DNA of 64,000 bases, from assembly GCA_021018815.1 (NCBI GenBank), contig JAITYX010000045.1, positions 1,674,001 through 1,738,000 of the forward strand, written 5' to 3'. This DNA is from Talinum fruticosum. Taxonomy: Eukaryota; Streptophyta; Magnoliopsida; Caryophyllales; Talinaceae. A program made the position numbers and the translations under genes. This document shows, one piece after another, positions 10,005 to 21,540 of this stretch (positions are counted from its first letter, which is position 1; each line of letters starts with the position of its first letter). The notes under the pieces were generated by a model. It did not search any database. It was not told where the DNA came from and was given only the letters and a program-made list of their open reading frames with translations.

Positions 10005-12021
10005 TCGCAGACACCTAAAAAGTGTCGTCCCTTATCTCTTTATTCTTGTATTTTATTCCGTTGGTCCGATGATAAAATCACGAGTCCTGTTTGAGGATTT
10101 GGATCTCGGATCGTGATCGATTGGTGCAACATAAGCCAATAAACCACAAAGAACCCTCAACACCAAATGAAAATCCTTTTGCCTTGGGTCGGTCCACAAA
10201 TTCCCTTTCTTTTGGGCGATCCAAGAACCGAGCCAAGCCTTCGGAGACAATGAAGTCTAATGCTATGCGGTGGGAAATTCCAAGTTTAGAATGTCTGTAT
10301 TTTACTTTCGACCAATCGGACAAGGAGGTGAAGACACGAAGACGGCGTTAAAGCATTGCATTTCATGATCACGAGCATCAAAGTGCTGCGTTTAAGTTCC
10401 ATAAGACAATCCATACGAGACTAAGAACTTCCCCCTCAAAACGACGTCGTGGCGGTGCTCGCCTTCTAGAAGCATTAAGTGGAACGTTGTGTTTTGGCTT
10501 GGAGAATCCCTTGGAGACACGCTAGGGCATGAAACCCTATGAGCGCCCGGGTGGCCGGCGCCCTCCAATCGGGTTCTATCCGGTTTATCACTTCCTTATC
10601 CGGTTCAATCTCTTAGGATATTGGCCCGGTTTATTTTCTGTTGTTTGGACGGCAAATTAGAGACAAACCCTAGGTCATTTGTGACCTAAGTCCTCGTCTA
10701 TAAATAGAGAGCCTTGGCTCTCATTCCCATATGGCTTCCTACCTTAGCCTCACGCTATAGAAGCTACCCCGAGTACTCGATAGTTAAATGTTACTCGCCA
10801 AAATTACTACTCACTTATCTTCTCTCTACTCAACGCTGTTGAATTTGTGCAAAGAGCTAAAGAATATTCGATTATTCTAATCTCTCGGGCATTTATCTAA
10901 CGGATCATTCTTGTCACCTACATAGACAATTCACAAAAACAAGCCCTTTCACTTTCATTAGTTGCCGTTGCATCAAGAGATCCGAGTGTGGAGATCCGGA
11001 TCGGCAAAGTGGGACAACCCGAGGGCAATTATCCAGCCTTCAAAAGGTTTATTTTATTTATATGCTTTATTTATCACATTCCGTATTGTGGTTTAAGAGA
11101 TGTAATCGCTTCTTTTAATTCCTCCCGCCCGATGTAATTTTTAATTTTCCGCTTTTCTTTTCTTTATTGCTTTCTTTACCACTTTCCTTTATTTTTGCTT
11201 TTATCGTTTTATTTATTATGTTTGGTTGATTTTATTTATCATCATAATATGTTGATTGCTTGTCTATTTTACATTATTTTAATTCACTACTGAAACTAAT
11301 AGTGGACGTCTTCGGACGGGGGAACGGAAGGGTTTTCCCTACATTTCATACCCTCGGCCCCAAATTTGATTCTCGCTCAAAGACCGATGGAGTCTACTTT
11401 AGCCTCTTTTAGTCTTAGTATTCCCATAGTAAGATTGGAAGAGCAAGTTTTTGTTTTTGTTAGTTTTCATCCTAAAAACCGATCGACGACGCCCTTATTT
11501 TATGCTTTATTCTTATTAAATTTGCATCCCGATATTTTCCGATTGCAGGAATAAAAAAATTGGTTCCGGATCTGCCATCCAAGGCAGAGGCCAAGGTTGA
11601 CTCCTCAGCCCCGGCCTCCGGTCGGCTTTGCCACCGCTAGGTACAGTCGCCTCTTGCACTAGGTGGTCGGCAGGCGAGGCTTCGATCTAGATTGGTGTCT
11701 TCATACCAATCCGGCCCTAAAGACTCACGATAGGACCAAAACCCTAATTTTTATTTATTCTTCAATTAGTAAATAATATCCCGGAATTCTAAAAATAAAT
11801 TGTAAAATTAAAATGGCTAATAAAACCGCCAATCAATATGATTTAATTTATTTCAACTCAATTTAATAAAACTCGGAAATCTTAATAAAAGGTTCACCCC
11901 TACTTTCAAAATCATCTTCAAATAACCCTAAAATCATTCTTCCAACTTTCTAAAACCCTAACGCCAAAGGAAATCATGGGAAGCTCGTCCCGTGTCCCGC
12001 TCGAAGGCCGTGGTTTCTACA
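10005..12021 (+). repeat. A 5' LTR
   Basis: The LTR is about 2.0 kb, starting TCGCAGACACC (decayed from TGTAGACACC) and ending TTTCTACA before the PBS. It contains a palindrome (10671-10688), a TATA box (10699-10707), a GATGTAAT-rich block (about 11095-11140), a block containing CGATGGAGTC (about 11383), a GC-rich variable block (11575-11690) and a hairpin (11690-11711). Related LTRs lie at 18427-19186, 26589-28459, 35358-35818, 58389-60743 and 63792-64000. Confidence 0.85.
10699..10707 (+). promoter_or_regulatory. TATA box of A 5' LTR
   Basis: TATAAATAG lies 11 bp downstream of the palindrome TAGGTCATTTGTGACCTA, with the same spacing in LTR C. It would direct transcription of the element RNA, defining the U3/R border a few tens of bases downstream. 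Confidence 0.7.
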
Positions 12022-12023
12022 GA

Positions 12024-12041
12024 TGGCGACTCCACTAGGGA
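12024..12041 (+). other. A primer binding site
   Basis: TGGCGACTCCACTAGGGA starts two bases after the LTR end. It is the PBS type I associate with Tat/Ogre-like elements, thought to pair with a tRNA-Arg 3' end; the tRNA was not checked here. Equivalent sites lie at 19190-19208 and complement 58367-58385. Confidence 0.8.
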
Positions 12042-13630
12042 CAAATTTTTTATTAAGAGGCGAAATTTGAAAATTTGAGTAGTGTGTTTTAATGATGTGT
12101 TTGCATTAGACATCCTACATTTAGCAACCTTCGAACTAGTTTAAATATTGTAATTGGACCCTAGGAAAACTTTATTGTACGCCTTGTTTACCCTTTTCTA
12201 GAGAGAGGCTCCCACCGCTACTCGTAGGTGGGCCCAACTAGGCTTGATTGCTTGAGGAAGTGGTACCTCCTCTCTCGTAGCATGCCATCTTGGGCTAAAC
12301 CTTTTGGTTCACCGAGAAACACCAAAATTCTGGTTGGTATCCTTATCCGTGCAACGCATGGGGGACCAAATTCTCGAACTACGTGTCACCATGTATCCGA
12401 ACTCTTGAACTCTTGGACCATAGAACTTTTGGACTTCTAGGTTTTTCCTTAGACTTCATGTGCATGCTTGAATGAGTGTGTGTGTTTTAAGATTTAATCT
12501 TTGTTGGTGAGCCTTTAGGAATAGGTGAGGAGTGCTTGATTAGACCCTTGCATCCAACCTTTTTGATGTGCACTCTTGGGCTAAACCTTTTGCTTCACCG
12601 AGAGGCGCTGAGAATTCTGGTTGGTATCCTTAGCCGTGCACCCCATGGAGGACCAAATTCTCGGACTACGTGTCACCATGTATCCGACCTTTTTGAACTC
12701 TTTGACCATATAACTTTTTGGACTTTTAGGTGGACCATTGACTTTATTTTCATGCTTGAATGAGTATGTGTGTTTTAGATTTAATCTTCCGCTTGTGAGT
12801 CATTAGGGATAGGTGAGGAGCGCTGATTGGGCCCTTGCATGGGTGAAAATAAAACACTTTAATGAACTTCCTAGAGTCGATCCGTTATGTGCATTTAGCC
12901 AAAAGTCAAAATACTTCTCCTATTAGGGTTGGTTCATTGTTCACATTTCCGTGTCATTCTGAAATTTTCTTTTAGCAGTCTAAGTAGTTGTTGTCTAAAG
13001 GGTCTTACGGAAAGTCCCCTTCTCTTTCTTTTTCAATTGTTTAGTCCGTTTTTTTTTCTTTTACATTCCCATTCTGCATTTGCATTAGCCAAATAAAATC
13101 ATCTCATATTAGGTGAGTCCATTTGCATTAGCCAAATAAAATCATCTCATATTAGGTGAGTCCATTTGCATTAGCTAAATAAAATAATCTCATATTAGGT
13201 GAGTCCATTTGCATTACCCAAATAAGATCATCTCAAGTCCATTTGCATTAGCCAAATAAAATCATCTCAAATAAGGTGAGTCCATTTGCATTAACCAAAT
13301 GAAAAGTCATCACATATTAGGTGAGTCCATTCGCATTAGCCAAATAAGATCATTTCGTATTAAGTAAGTACATGTGCATTCATTCTTTGCATTTACATTT
13401 AGTCCGAAACAAATTCATCTCGAATAAGGAAAATGCACTATCATATAAAAAGCATCTTTTTTTTAAGGATTAGTCATTCATTAGATTATCCTCTCAATTA
13501 AGTCACGCATCATATCATCATCGCATTCTTTATGTGCATCCAAATAAAAAGCATCATTAGTTTCTTTGGGTCTCTCACTTAAGTCCCTTCCTCCTAAAAG
13601 TGATCTTCCTTCACATGGTCCTAAACCTCA
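12042..13630 (+). other. A untranslated leader with a duplicated segment
   Basis: The leader is non-coding and about 1.6 kb. A segment of roughly 280 bp beginning near CTTGGGCTAAAC occurs twice (about 12289-12560 and 12575-12840), offset by 286 bp and clearly diverged. B has a single copy (about 19455-19730). The tandem array of 43-bp units at 13075-13375 follows. Short ORFs at 12228-12763 lie in the duplication and are not conserved. Confidence 0.7.
13075..13375 (+). repeat. Tandem array, about seven 43-bp units, in A leader
   Basis: The unit contains TTGCATTAGCCAAATAAAAT, then CATCTCATATTAGGTGAGTC. TGCATTA recurs at 13081, 13124, 13167, 13210, 13244 (a shortened unit), 13287 and about 13331. 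Homologous shorter and longer arrays lie in B (19951-20110) and in E1 (57200-57610, inverted). Confidence 0.88.
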
Positions 13631-13639
13631 TCCTTTGGG

Positions 13640-15056
13640 CTGCAGAATAGGGAAGTCTACAAGCAGTCGAGTATCGTCGAAATTTGAGCTCTAAAAGATT
13701 AGAACGCCTCACCAAGGAGTCCGACACATCTTCTTTTCTTTTTACTCTGCGGTCTACATCGGTACGGCGAGCTTCGGTGCACACTACATCGTTACAATCT
13801 ACACTTGTCACAAGACAATACCTAGAAAGAGTTCCTTTCCAATAGATCCTAACCTAGAGCAAGTATCTTAACCTTAGTTCACTTAATGAGAATAAAGCTA
13901 GGGTGGAAACCAGATTGATTGATCAAGAGGAATAGATGTCATCTATATCGACGGATCTTAAGACTATCATAAGGGCTATTGAGGCTACTAAAAGAGATCG
14001 GAAGCTGAATGTTGAAAAAGGGAAGAGGCCTTGGAAGCTGAACGCCTTAGAAGGAAACAACCTTGGTTCCGCCGACTCCGCCTATCTTGTCACCTCCAGG
14101 CGAGTCCTAAACGCGAATCCCGTAAACATGAATCCAAACCTCAGCCTGATTTCCGTATATATCGGATAGAACGGATGTTAAGGGAGTCATCCATGTTCAG
14201 TAATCACTACTTCGATCATAAAGGATTCACTTCAATCCCTAAGGGTAAACTACCTCCTAAGTTTACCACGCTCGATATTAAATTCAAAGGTTATGAGAAT
14301 CCCTATCATCACATACATAAATTCTTAGGAGCAATGACTCTTAAGAACATTCTAAAAGACACTTACCACATTATCTTCCCCAGGACGTTAGACACTAATG
14401 TAATGAAGTTGTATAATACGGTTGACCAACGCAAGGTTGCCAACTAGAGTGATTTGTGCAAGGAGTTCCTCCATCAATACTCCTTAATACTCGATCCGCA
14501 AGTTACCCTCGGAGACTTGGAATTAATCGGGCAAGGCGAGAAGGAGAGCTTCATGGATTTTCTTACCGGATGGAGAGCGAAGGCAGCTCATATGGTTGAT
14601 CGACTCTCCGAGAAAGACCAAGTTCGAATCATTGTAAAAACCTTCAGCCCAATTACAATTAGCACCTCCAATTTCTACCCATGATGAAATTTTCAACCCT
14701 TAGAGATGCTAGTTTGTTAATAGAAGAAGAGATGTCTACCATGACCGCAAAAGTCACAACTGGGTATAGAGGTAATTATCACTCTAAAGATAAGAAAACC
14801 TCCAATACGAGACAATACTAGCAGGGTGTAGATGTCAATGCCCTCAACAGACTATACCGACTACACTCCTATCGATGCTACTTATACCAAAGCCCTTGAT
14901 CAGCTCTTGGAAAAGGGGAAGATAGAATTGCCACCCATTAGAGCAGAATTAGAAACTGCGAAACAATCCAAAAATTGGGACGCGGAAAATTTTGTAAATA
15001 CCATCGTGCACGAGGACATGATACCGAATAGTGTTGGACATTCAACAATAAATTAG
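13640..15056 (+). pseudogene. gag: A gag
   Basis: Gag forms the virus-like particle that packages the RNA. The N-terminal region is broken. From about 14170 a good match to the other copies reads ERMLRESSMFSNHYFDHKGF, then IKFKGYENPYHHIHKFLGAM, NVMKLYNTVDQRKVAN, KEFLHQYS and GDLELIGQGEKESFMDFL, the plant retrotransposon gag pattern. Near 14990-15035 a frame reads FCKYHRARGHDTE, stop, CW: a C-x2-H-x4-H-x4-C knuckle with a stop just before the last Cys. The open pieces are 13936-14169, 14031-14447, 14454-14684 and 14832-15056. The gag start is uncertain. Confidence 0.8.
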
Positions 15057-16000
15057 AAAGCATGTTTTGAAATGGCTAACTACCTTTGCCTAAGGGTGCC
15101 CGAGATACCAACCAATAATAAAACCCTTTTAGCGACACCTTATCTATTTTCACTCGAACCCATTCCAGGTCGGTGGGATCCGTTTATTCTCATCCGAGAT
15201 GTTAACAAGTCGAAACCACACTTAGCTTACCTCCGTTAGATCCAGAAGTCTAGGGGTTGTAGGTAAGTGACGAAGAAGATGTCTACGAAACAAGAAGCAA
15301 TAGTGACTACAATAGTGATGACTTCGAGGCACACCACCCTTGGAAGAAGAAGATTTTTGGGGACTCACTAAAAGTCTTGCAATTCGGTTCCTTACTAGAT
15401 CTGGATGGCACAGTGCACCCTTGTGTCCATAATAGACTCAGGAAGCCCTAAAAGAGCCCGAAGCTACAAAGGAAGATAACCCAATCCTTAAGCAACTCCA
15501 GAAATTAAAATCCAATATCTCAATTTGGCAATTAATCTCTACTTCCCGAAGCATAGATACGATGCACTCAAGCAAGATGGAAGTCTCTCCTGAAACCACT
15601 CCAGAGGAAGTAGTAGGATTGGTTAACGAGTGGGGATGGAACCATTACCTTTAATAAGAAGGATCTCGCAGAAGAAGGCGTTGCACACAACAATGCCCTT
15701 TACTTAACCATAACTTGCATCAACAAGTTTGTTCCCCTAACCTTGGTAGATAATGGATTAGCAGTAAATATATGTCCCTGGAGAACTATAAGAAGGTTAG
15801 GAATTAGGGAGCAACAACTCTCTAAACAAAGTGTCCATCTTCGAGCTTATGATAATTCTAAAAGAATAGTCTTTGGAACAGTGACCTTACCAATTAATAT
15901 AGGGCCAGCAGAAAGGAACATCAAATTCTAAGTCCTAGATATCCTGGCTACCTTCAATTTACTCCTAGCACACCCTTGGTTACATGATCATCGAGCGGTA
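15057..16000 (+). pseudogene. pol: A gag-protease spacer and protease domain
   Basis: 15057-15700 is degraded but shows SNISIWQLIS and a TTPEEVVGLV-like stretch, found before the protease in Tat-like elements. The protease reads LVDNGLAVNICPWRTIRRLG (15740-15800), then VHLRAYDNSKRIVFGTVTLP and VLDILATFNLLLAHPW (to about 15985). DNG occupies the active-site position. The open piece is 15743-15931. Confidence 0.78.
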
Positions 16001-16730
16001 CCCGTACACTCTGGATCGGAAGGTTAAGATGATCATCATAGGTCAAGTCATAACCGTCAATGAGGATAATCTTTGTTCTACTATCACCTCTAAAGAATTT
16101 GTAATTGAGATCGAGCATGATGCTAATGATGAGGAACTGTACGGATTCGAGACTGTCGCTGGCTTAGAAAGGGATGAAGCACCTTTTAACTTTAATCCTT
16201 ATGGCAACCCTAGTGTCCACTCAATACTTAGGAAGAAGGGGTATTTTCAAGGTCTTCGCTGCAGTCGAAGGGCATACCACCCTACTTTTCCACCCTTAGA
16301 ACCCACTAATAATTAGAACTTCGGAGTGGGCTATCAACCTATTGCTAAGGAAATAGCTAAAGCCAAGTGGGAAATTCAAGTAAGGAGAACTACACCGCAC
16401 ATAGTTTGCTCTATCAAGCCCTTTCCCTATACTCCGAATGGGCAATTTCTAAGAGAAGGAGACAACTTCCCTTATTATGGTTTTCCTAAGCCTACTATAT
16501 CAAGGAAAAAGGCATCCTAGTACCTGGTCTAAAGATTTTCAATGACTGCTATATTCTGAAAAAGAGGCACCTTACCTCAAAGAGGGACGGTCCACATCAA
16601 CCTGGATCAATCTCGCTGAAAATAATCTTTTCGGTCTCCTGTTTGGACAAGAGGGTAACTAAAAGGGAATTTAGTCTTGATACTCGTCACGAGCTATGTT
16701 GCACCTGCAGTTCAATCCGTCCAGGTCATT
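16001..16730 (+). pseudogene. pol: A protease-RT linker
   Basis: Conserved linker also present in E1 (complement 35833-36423) and B (about 22480-23100). It reads NPSVHSILRKKGYFQGL, FPPLEPTNN, GYQPIAKEIAKAKWEIQVRR, SIKPFPYTPNGQFLREGDNF and YYGFPKP. The function of this stretch is unknown to me, but its conservation among copies shows it was coding. Open pieces are 15984-16316 and 16326-16520. Confidence 0.75.
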
Positions 16731-17188
16731 ACCGACGTTGATTTTGAAGGGTCCAAGCATGTTACTTGGATTGACGCCGAGGAGGGACAGGAATTCGCTG
16801 TTAGCCTAGGAGCACACCGCACCCTCTTTCCGAGTCTAGTACTAGGGCTTGTACTTCTCCTTCGTTGTTTCCAATTCTTTTCCTAATTCTGTCATTTCTA
16901 ATTCCGTTTCGAGTCTAATGTACTCCTTGCCTCCTCTTGCTCTTAATTGTTTTGCCTTTACCGACGTTGATTTTGAAGGGTCCAAGCATGTTACTTGGAT
17001 TGACGCCGAGGAGGGACAGGAATTCGCTGTTAGCCTAGGAGCACACCGCACCCTCTTTCCGAGTCTAGTACTAGGGCTTGTACTTCTCCTTCGTTGTTTC
17101 CAATTCTTTTCCTAATTCTTTCATTTCTAATTCCGTTTCGAGTCTAATGTACTCCTTGCCTCCTCTTGCTCTTAATTGTTTTGCCTTT
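16731..17188 (+). repeat. 229-bp tandem duplication in A pol
   Basis: ACCGACGTTGATTTTGAAGG begins at 16731 and again at 16960. The two units (16731-16959, 16960-17188) are almost identical; I saw one difference (TCTGTC versus TCTTTC). E1 and B have a single unit. The duplicated part is the linker just before RT (THVTWIDAEEGQEFAVSLG region). Confidence 0.9.
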
Positions 17189-18426
17189 AATGATGAATAA
17201 GAAATTCCTAATGAATTAATAAAAGCTATGGAAGATCATGAAAATCGCTCACCGAGTAATAGAGGAAATAATAACAATTAATTTGGGGTCGATCGATCAA
17301 CCCAAAGAAGTTAAGATTGGGAAACCCTTGGGTCCGTAAAAGGAGAAGCAATTTACTTCGCTCCTTACGGAATTTATAGATGTCTTTGTATGGTCCTACA
17401 ATGACATGCGAGGTATAGATCCAAGTATAGTAGAACAAAAATTTCGCTTTACAAAGATGCTAAGGCGGTTAAGCGAAATTGAGGAGCATGAAGCCGGAGT
17501 GGGCTTGGAAGATTAAGGAAGAGGTTCGAAGCGGTTAAAGGATGGGTTCATTAAGATAGTTCACTATCCTCAATGGGTAGCAAATATAGTTCCGGTCCCA
17601 AAGAAAGATGGCAAGGTCCCAAAGAAAGATGGCAAGGCCAGTCCTCAAGATGTTTTTCCATTGTCTCATATTGATCTCCCGGTATATAATACAGTGGGTC
17701 ATGCTTTGCTCTTGTTCATGAACGGATATGATGGGTACAATCGGAGAAGATGGTTGAAGAAGATATGGAGAAGACGACCTTCATCACTCAATGGGGGACC
17801 TCACTGTTATGTGGTGATGCCATTTTGGCTCAAGAATGCTCGGTGCAACGTATTATAGGACAACAACAACTCTATTGCATGATATGATCCATAAAAAACT
17901 GAAGTTTACGTAGATGATATGATCATAAAATCCAAAGATAGGGCGGGGCACCTACCCAGCTGAGCAAACTCTTCCATAGACTTAGGAAGTACAACATGCG
18001 CCTTAATCCTCAAAAGTGTGCCTTTGGAGTGACTTCGGTAACTCGCTAGGATATATTGTCAATCTTAGAGGAATTTAAGTTGATCCATCAAAGATCAAAG
18101 CCATTCAGGAGATCACTTCACCAAGTACGGAAAAACAGATAAAGGGTTTCCTAGGACGTTTACAATACATCGGTCATTTCATATCAAAGCCGACTATGGT
18201 CCGTGAACCTATTTTCAAGAAGTTAAAGAAAGGATGTGAGCCCATTTGGGATACCAAGTGCCAACAAGCATTCGAGAAGGTTAAGGAATACCCGGCTAAC
18301 CCTCCAGGTGTTAATTCCACCCCAATCGAGCAACCCTTTACTCTCAGTATTCGACCACAATGGAAACGATTGTGGAAGGCATGTTAGCTCAACGAGACAG
18401 GAAAGAAGAACATGCGATCTACTATC
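17189..18426 (+). pseudogene. pol: A pol: reverse transcriptase (up to the B insertion)
   Basis: This stretch reads the DVFVWSYNDM approach (about 17385), VPKKDGK duplicated locally at 17593-17636, then FPLSHIDLPVYNTVGHALLLF (17660-17720). EVYVDDMIIKSKD is intact (YVDD codons 17907-17918). EPIFKKLKKGCEPIWDTKCQ is at 18196-18260. The block normally reading RMCVDFRDLNKA is missing beside the local duplication. The frame stops after IYY at 18426, where B is inserted, and continues at 28460. Confidence 0.83.
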
Positions 18427-19186
18427 CGTAGACACCTAAAAAGTGTCGTCCTTTATCTCTTTATTTATGTTTTGTTTGTTGGCCCGATGATGATAATTCT
18501 AGTCCTATTTGTGGATTTTGAATCTTAGACTATGATCGACCAGGTGCAACATTAGCCGATAAACCACAAAGAACCCCGACACCAAATAAATAGCCTTTTA
18601 CCTTGGGTCGGTCCACAAATCCTCTAAGATTGTTATGTTTTGTTAGTTTTGTCTTCCTAAAAACTAATCGGCGATCGCTTTATTTTATGTTTTGTTTTAC
18701 ACAAAATCGCATCCGGGTATTCTCCGGTTGCAAGAAAAATTATGTTAGGTTCGGATCTACCCACTAGGCGAGACCGAGGCTGGTTTCACCAGCCACGGCC
18801 TCTGGCTGGTACCCACCTTCCGCTGGTGCAGGCCACGGCCAGCACCACGGGGTTAGTGGTGGTTGGTTCGGTTGAGATTGATGTTTTCACATCAATCTGG
18901 TCCTAAAGCCTCACGGTAGAACCATAACCCTAATATCATTAATTCCTTAGTTAGATAATACGATCCCGGGAATTCTAAAAATAATTTATAAAATAAAAGG
19001 TTAATAAAACCGCCATTCAACTTTGCTTAATTTTCTTTACATTAGTTTTAATAAAACTCGGAAAATCGTAATAAAAGATTCATCCCCACTATCTAAAATC
19101 ATCCTTTCCACTTTCTAAAACCCTTACACCAAAAAGGAACGTGGGTAAGCTCGGCTCAGGGGTCCACCCCTAGGTCGTGGTTCTTA
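18427..19186 (+). repeat. B 5' LTR, internally deleted
   Basis: It starts CGTAGACACCTAAAAAGTG and ends at about TTCTTA before the PBS. After CCACAAATCCTCT it jumps to a segment near the LTR end, so about 1.2 kb including the TATA region is missing compared with A and with LTR C. Hairpin at 18875-18898. Confidence 0.85.
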
Positions 19187-19189
19187 GAG

Positions 19190-19208
19190 TACGGACTCCA
19201 CTCGGGGA
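19190..19208 (+). other. B primer binding site (decayed)
   Basis: TACGGACTCCACTCGGGGA matches the A PBS with a few changes and lies in the same position after the LTR. Confidence 0.7.
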
Positions 19209-20332
19209 TAGACTTTTTATTAAGAGGGCGAAATTTGAAAATTTGAGTGGTATGCTTTTATGTTGTGCTTGCATTAGGCATCCTCGCATTTAGCAACCTT
19301 TGGAGTAGTTTAAATATTGTTTGAGACCACTAGGAAAACTTTATTGTACCCTTTGTTTACCCTTTCCGGAGAGAGGCTCCCACTAGTTCCTGTAGGCGGG
19401 CCTAACTAGGCTTGATTACTTGAGGAAACGGTACCTCCTCCCTCGTAGCATGTCATCTTGGGCTAAACCTTTTTGGTTCACCAAGAGACACCGAAATTCT
19501 GGTTGGTATCCTTATCCGTGTAAAGCATGGGGGACCAAATTCTCGGACTACGTATCACAATGTATCCAGACTCTTGAACTCTTGGGCCATAGAATTTTTG
19601 GACTTCTAGGTTTTCCTCGGACTTCATGTGCACGCTTGAATGAGTGTGTGTGTTTTTTAGATTTAATCTTTGTTTGTGAGCGTTTAGGTATAAGTAAGGA
19701 GTGCTTGATTAGACCTTTGCATGGGTGAAAATAAAACTCTTTAATAAATTCCTAAAGTCGAGTCCGTTATGTGCATTTAGCCAAAAGTCAAAATGCCTTT
19801 TTCCCTATTAGAGTTGGTCCATTATTTGTATTTTCCTCGTCATTCCAAAATTATCCTCCTAGTAGCCTAAGCGAGTTGTTTGTGAAAGGGTCTTACTTGG
19901 AAGTTCCCTTTTCTTATTGTCTACTCCTTTTTATTTTTTTGCATTATCACATTCCATTTGCATCATCTCATATTAAGTGAGTCTATTTGAATTAGCCAAA
20001 TAAAATCATCTCATATTAAGTGAGTCCATTAGCATTAGCCAAATAAAATCATCGCATATTTGATGAGTCCGAGTCCATTTGCATTAGCCGAAATAAAATC
20101 ATTGCATATTAGGATAGATAAGTCCGTCATTTTCATTTTGCATTTAGTCCAAAGTTTATTTCAAAAGGAAATTGCATTATCATATAGGAAACATCTTCTC
20201 TTTAAGGATCATATCATCATTGCTTTCTTTATGTGCTTCTAAATAAAAAGCATCTTTAGTCTCTTTGGGTCTTGCACTTAAGTACCTTCCTCCTAAAAGT
20301 GATCTTCTCTCGCATGGTCCTAACCTCATTCT
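19209..20332 (+). other. B untranslated leader with a short tandem array
   Basis: Homologous to the A leader. A single copy of the segment that is doubled in A lies at about 19455-19730. Three to four units of the CATTAGCCAAATAAAATCAT array lie at 19951-20110. The ORF 19420-19728 covers the single-copy segment and has no protein support. Confidence 0.75.
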
Positions 20333-21540
20333 TTGGGTTGCAGAATAGGGAAGTCTAAGACAACCGAGTATCGTCGTAATCCGAGCTCTAAAAGATTAGA
20401 ACGTCTCACCAAGGAGTCCGACACATCTTCATTTCTTTCTACTCCACAGTGTACACCGGTGCGACAAGCTTCGATGCATACTACACCGTCACAATCCACT
20501 CCTTGTTCTAAGATAATACCTAAAAAGAGTTCCCTTCTAATGGATCCCATTCCCGAACAGTATCTTAACCTCAGTGTGCTTAATGAGAATATAGCTAAGG
20601 TGGAAACCAGGTTGAGTGATCAAGATGAATAGATATCCTCTATATCAAGAGATCTTAAGGAAAGCGTAAGGGCTATTGAGGCTAGTAAGAGAGATGAGAA
20701 AGTTGAACTTTTAAGAAGGGAAGAGGCCGAAGAAGCTGAGCGTGTGAAAAGGGAAATGGCTTTGGTTATATCACCTGCACCCATCCAATTTTCTCTAGGT
20801 AGTCTTAAACATGAATCCCCTAAGCCTGAATCCAAAACTCGGTCCGATTCCCCTATAGATTAGATAGAAAGGATGTTGAGAGAGTCATCCATGTTCAGCA
20901 ATGATTATTTCAATCATAAGGGATTCACTTCAATCCCCAAGGGTAAACTACCTTCTAAGTTTACCATGCCCGATATTAAGTTCAAGGGTTTCGAGTTTCT
21001 GACGAGATGGAGAACAAAGGCAGCCCACATGGTTGACCGATCCTCCGAGAAGGATCAAGTTTGCATCATCATGAAAAAGCTTCAACCCAATTATAATCAA
21101 CACCTTAAATTCCTACCCATGATGAAATTTTCGACCCTCGGAGTTGCTTGGTTTGCTTGATAGAAGAAGAACCGTCCACCGCAACCACAAAAGTTGTGAC
21201 CGGATATAGAGGTAATTATCATTCCAAAGATAAGAAAACCTTCAATACTGGCAATGCTACTGGGAGTGCAGATGTCAATGCCCTCAATAGGTATACTGAC
21301 TACACTCCTATGGATACTACTTATGCTCAAGCCCTTGATTGTCTCTTGGAAAAAGGGAAAACAGAATTGCCACTTCTTTAGAGTAGAATCAAAAACCACA
21401 AAACAGTCTAAGAATTAGGACATGGGAAAATTTTACAAATGCCATGGTGCACGAGGACACTATACTGAACGGTGTTGGACATTCAAGAACAAACTAGAAG
21501 ACATGTTTCGAAATGGTCAATTACCCCCGCCTAAGGCTGC
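20333..21540 (+). pseudogene. gag: B gag with internal deletion
   Basis: 20333-20632 reads YRRNPSSKRLERLTKESDTS and LSVLNENIAKVETRLSDQDE, the N-terminal region that is broken in A. 20873-21160 reads ERMLRESSMFSNDYFNHKGF and then jumps from KFKGFE directly to FLTRWRTKAAHMVDRSSEKD, losing about 100 residues found in A (ENPYHH to ESFMD). Near 21436-21480 a frame reads CHGARGHYTERCWTFKNKLE, the C/H knuckle with its last Cys intact. The deletion makes this gag nonfunctional even apart from stops. Confidence 0.8.

Noticed and set aside
13075..13375. Regular repeats resembling a CRISPR array
   Set aside because: Units are contiguous without spacers and lie in a plant retrotransposon leader.
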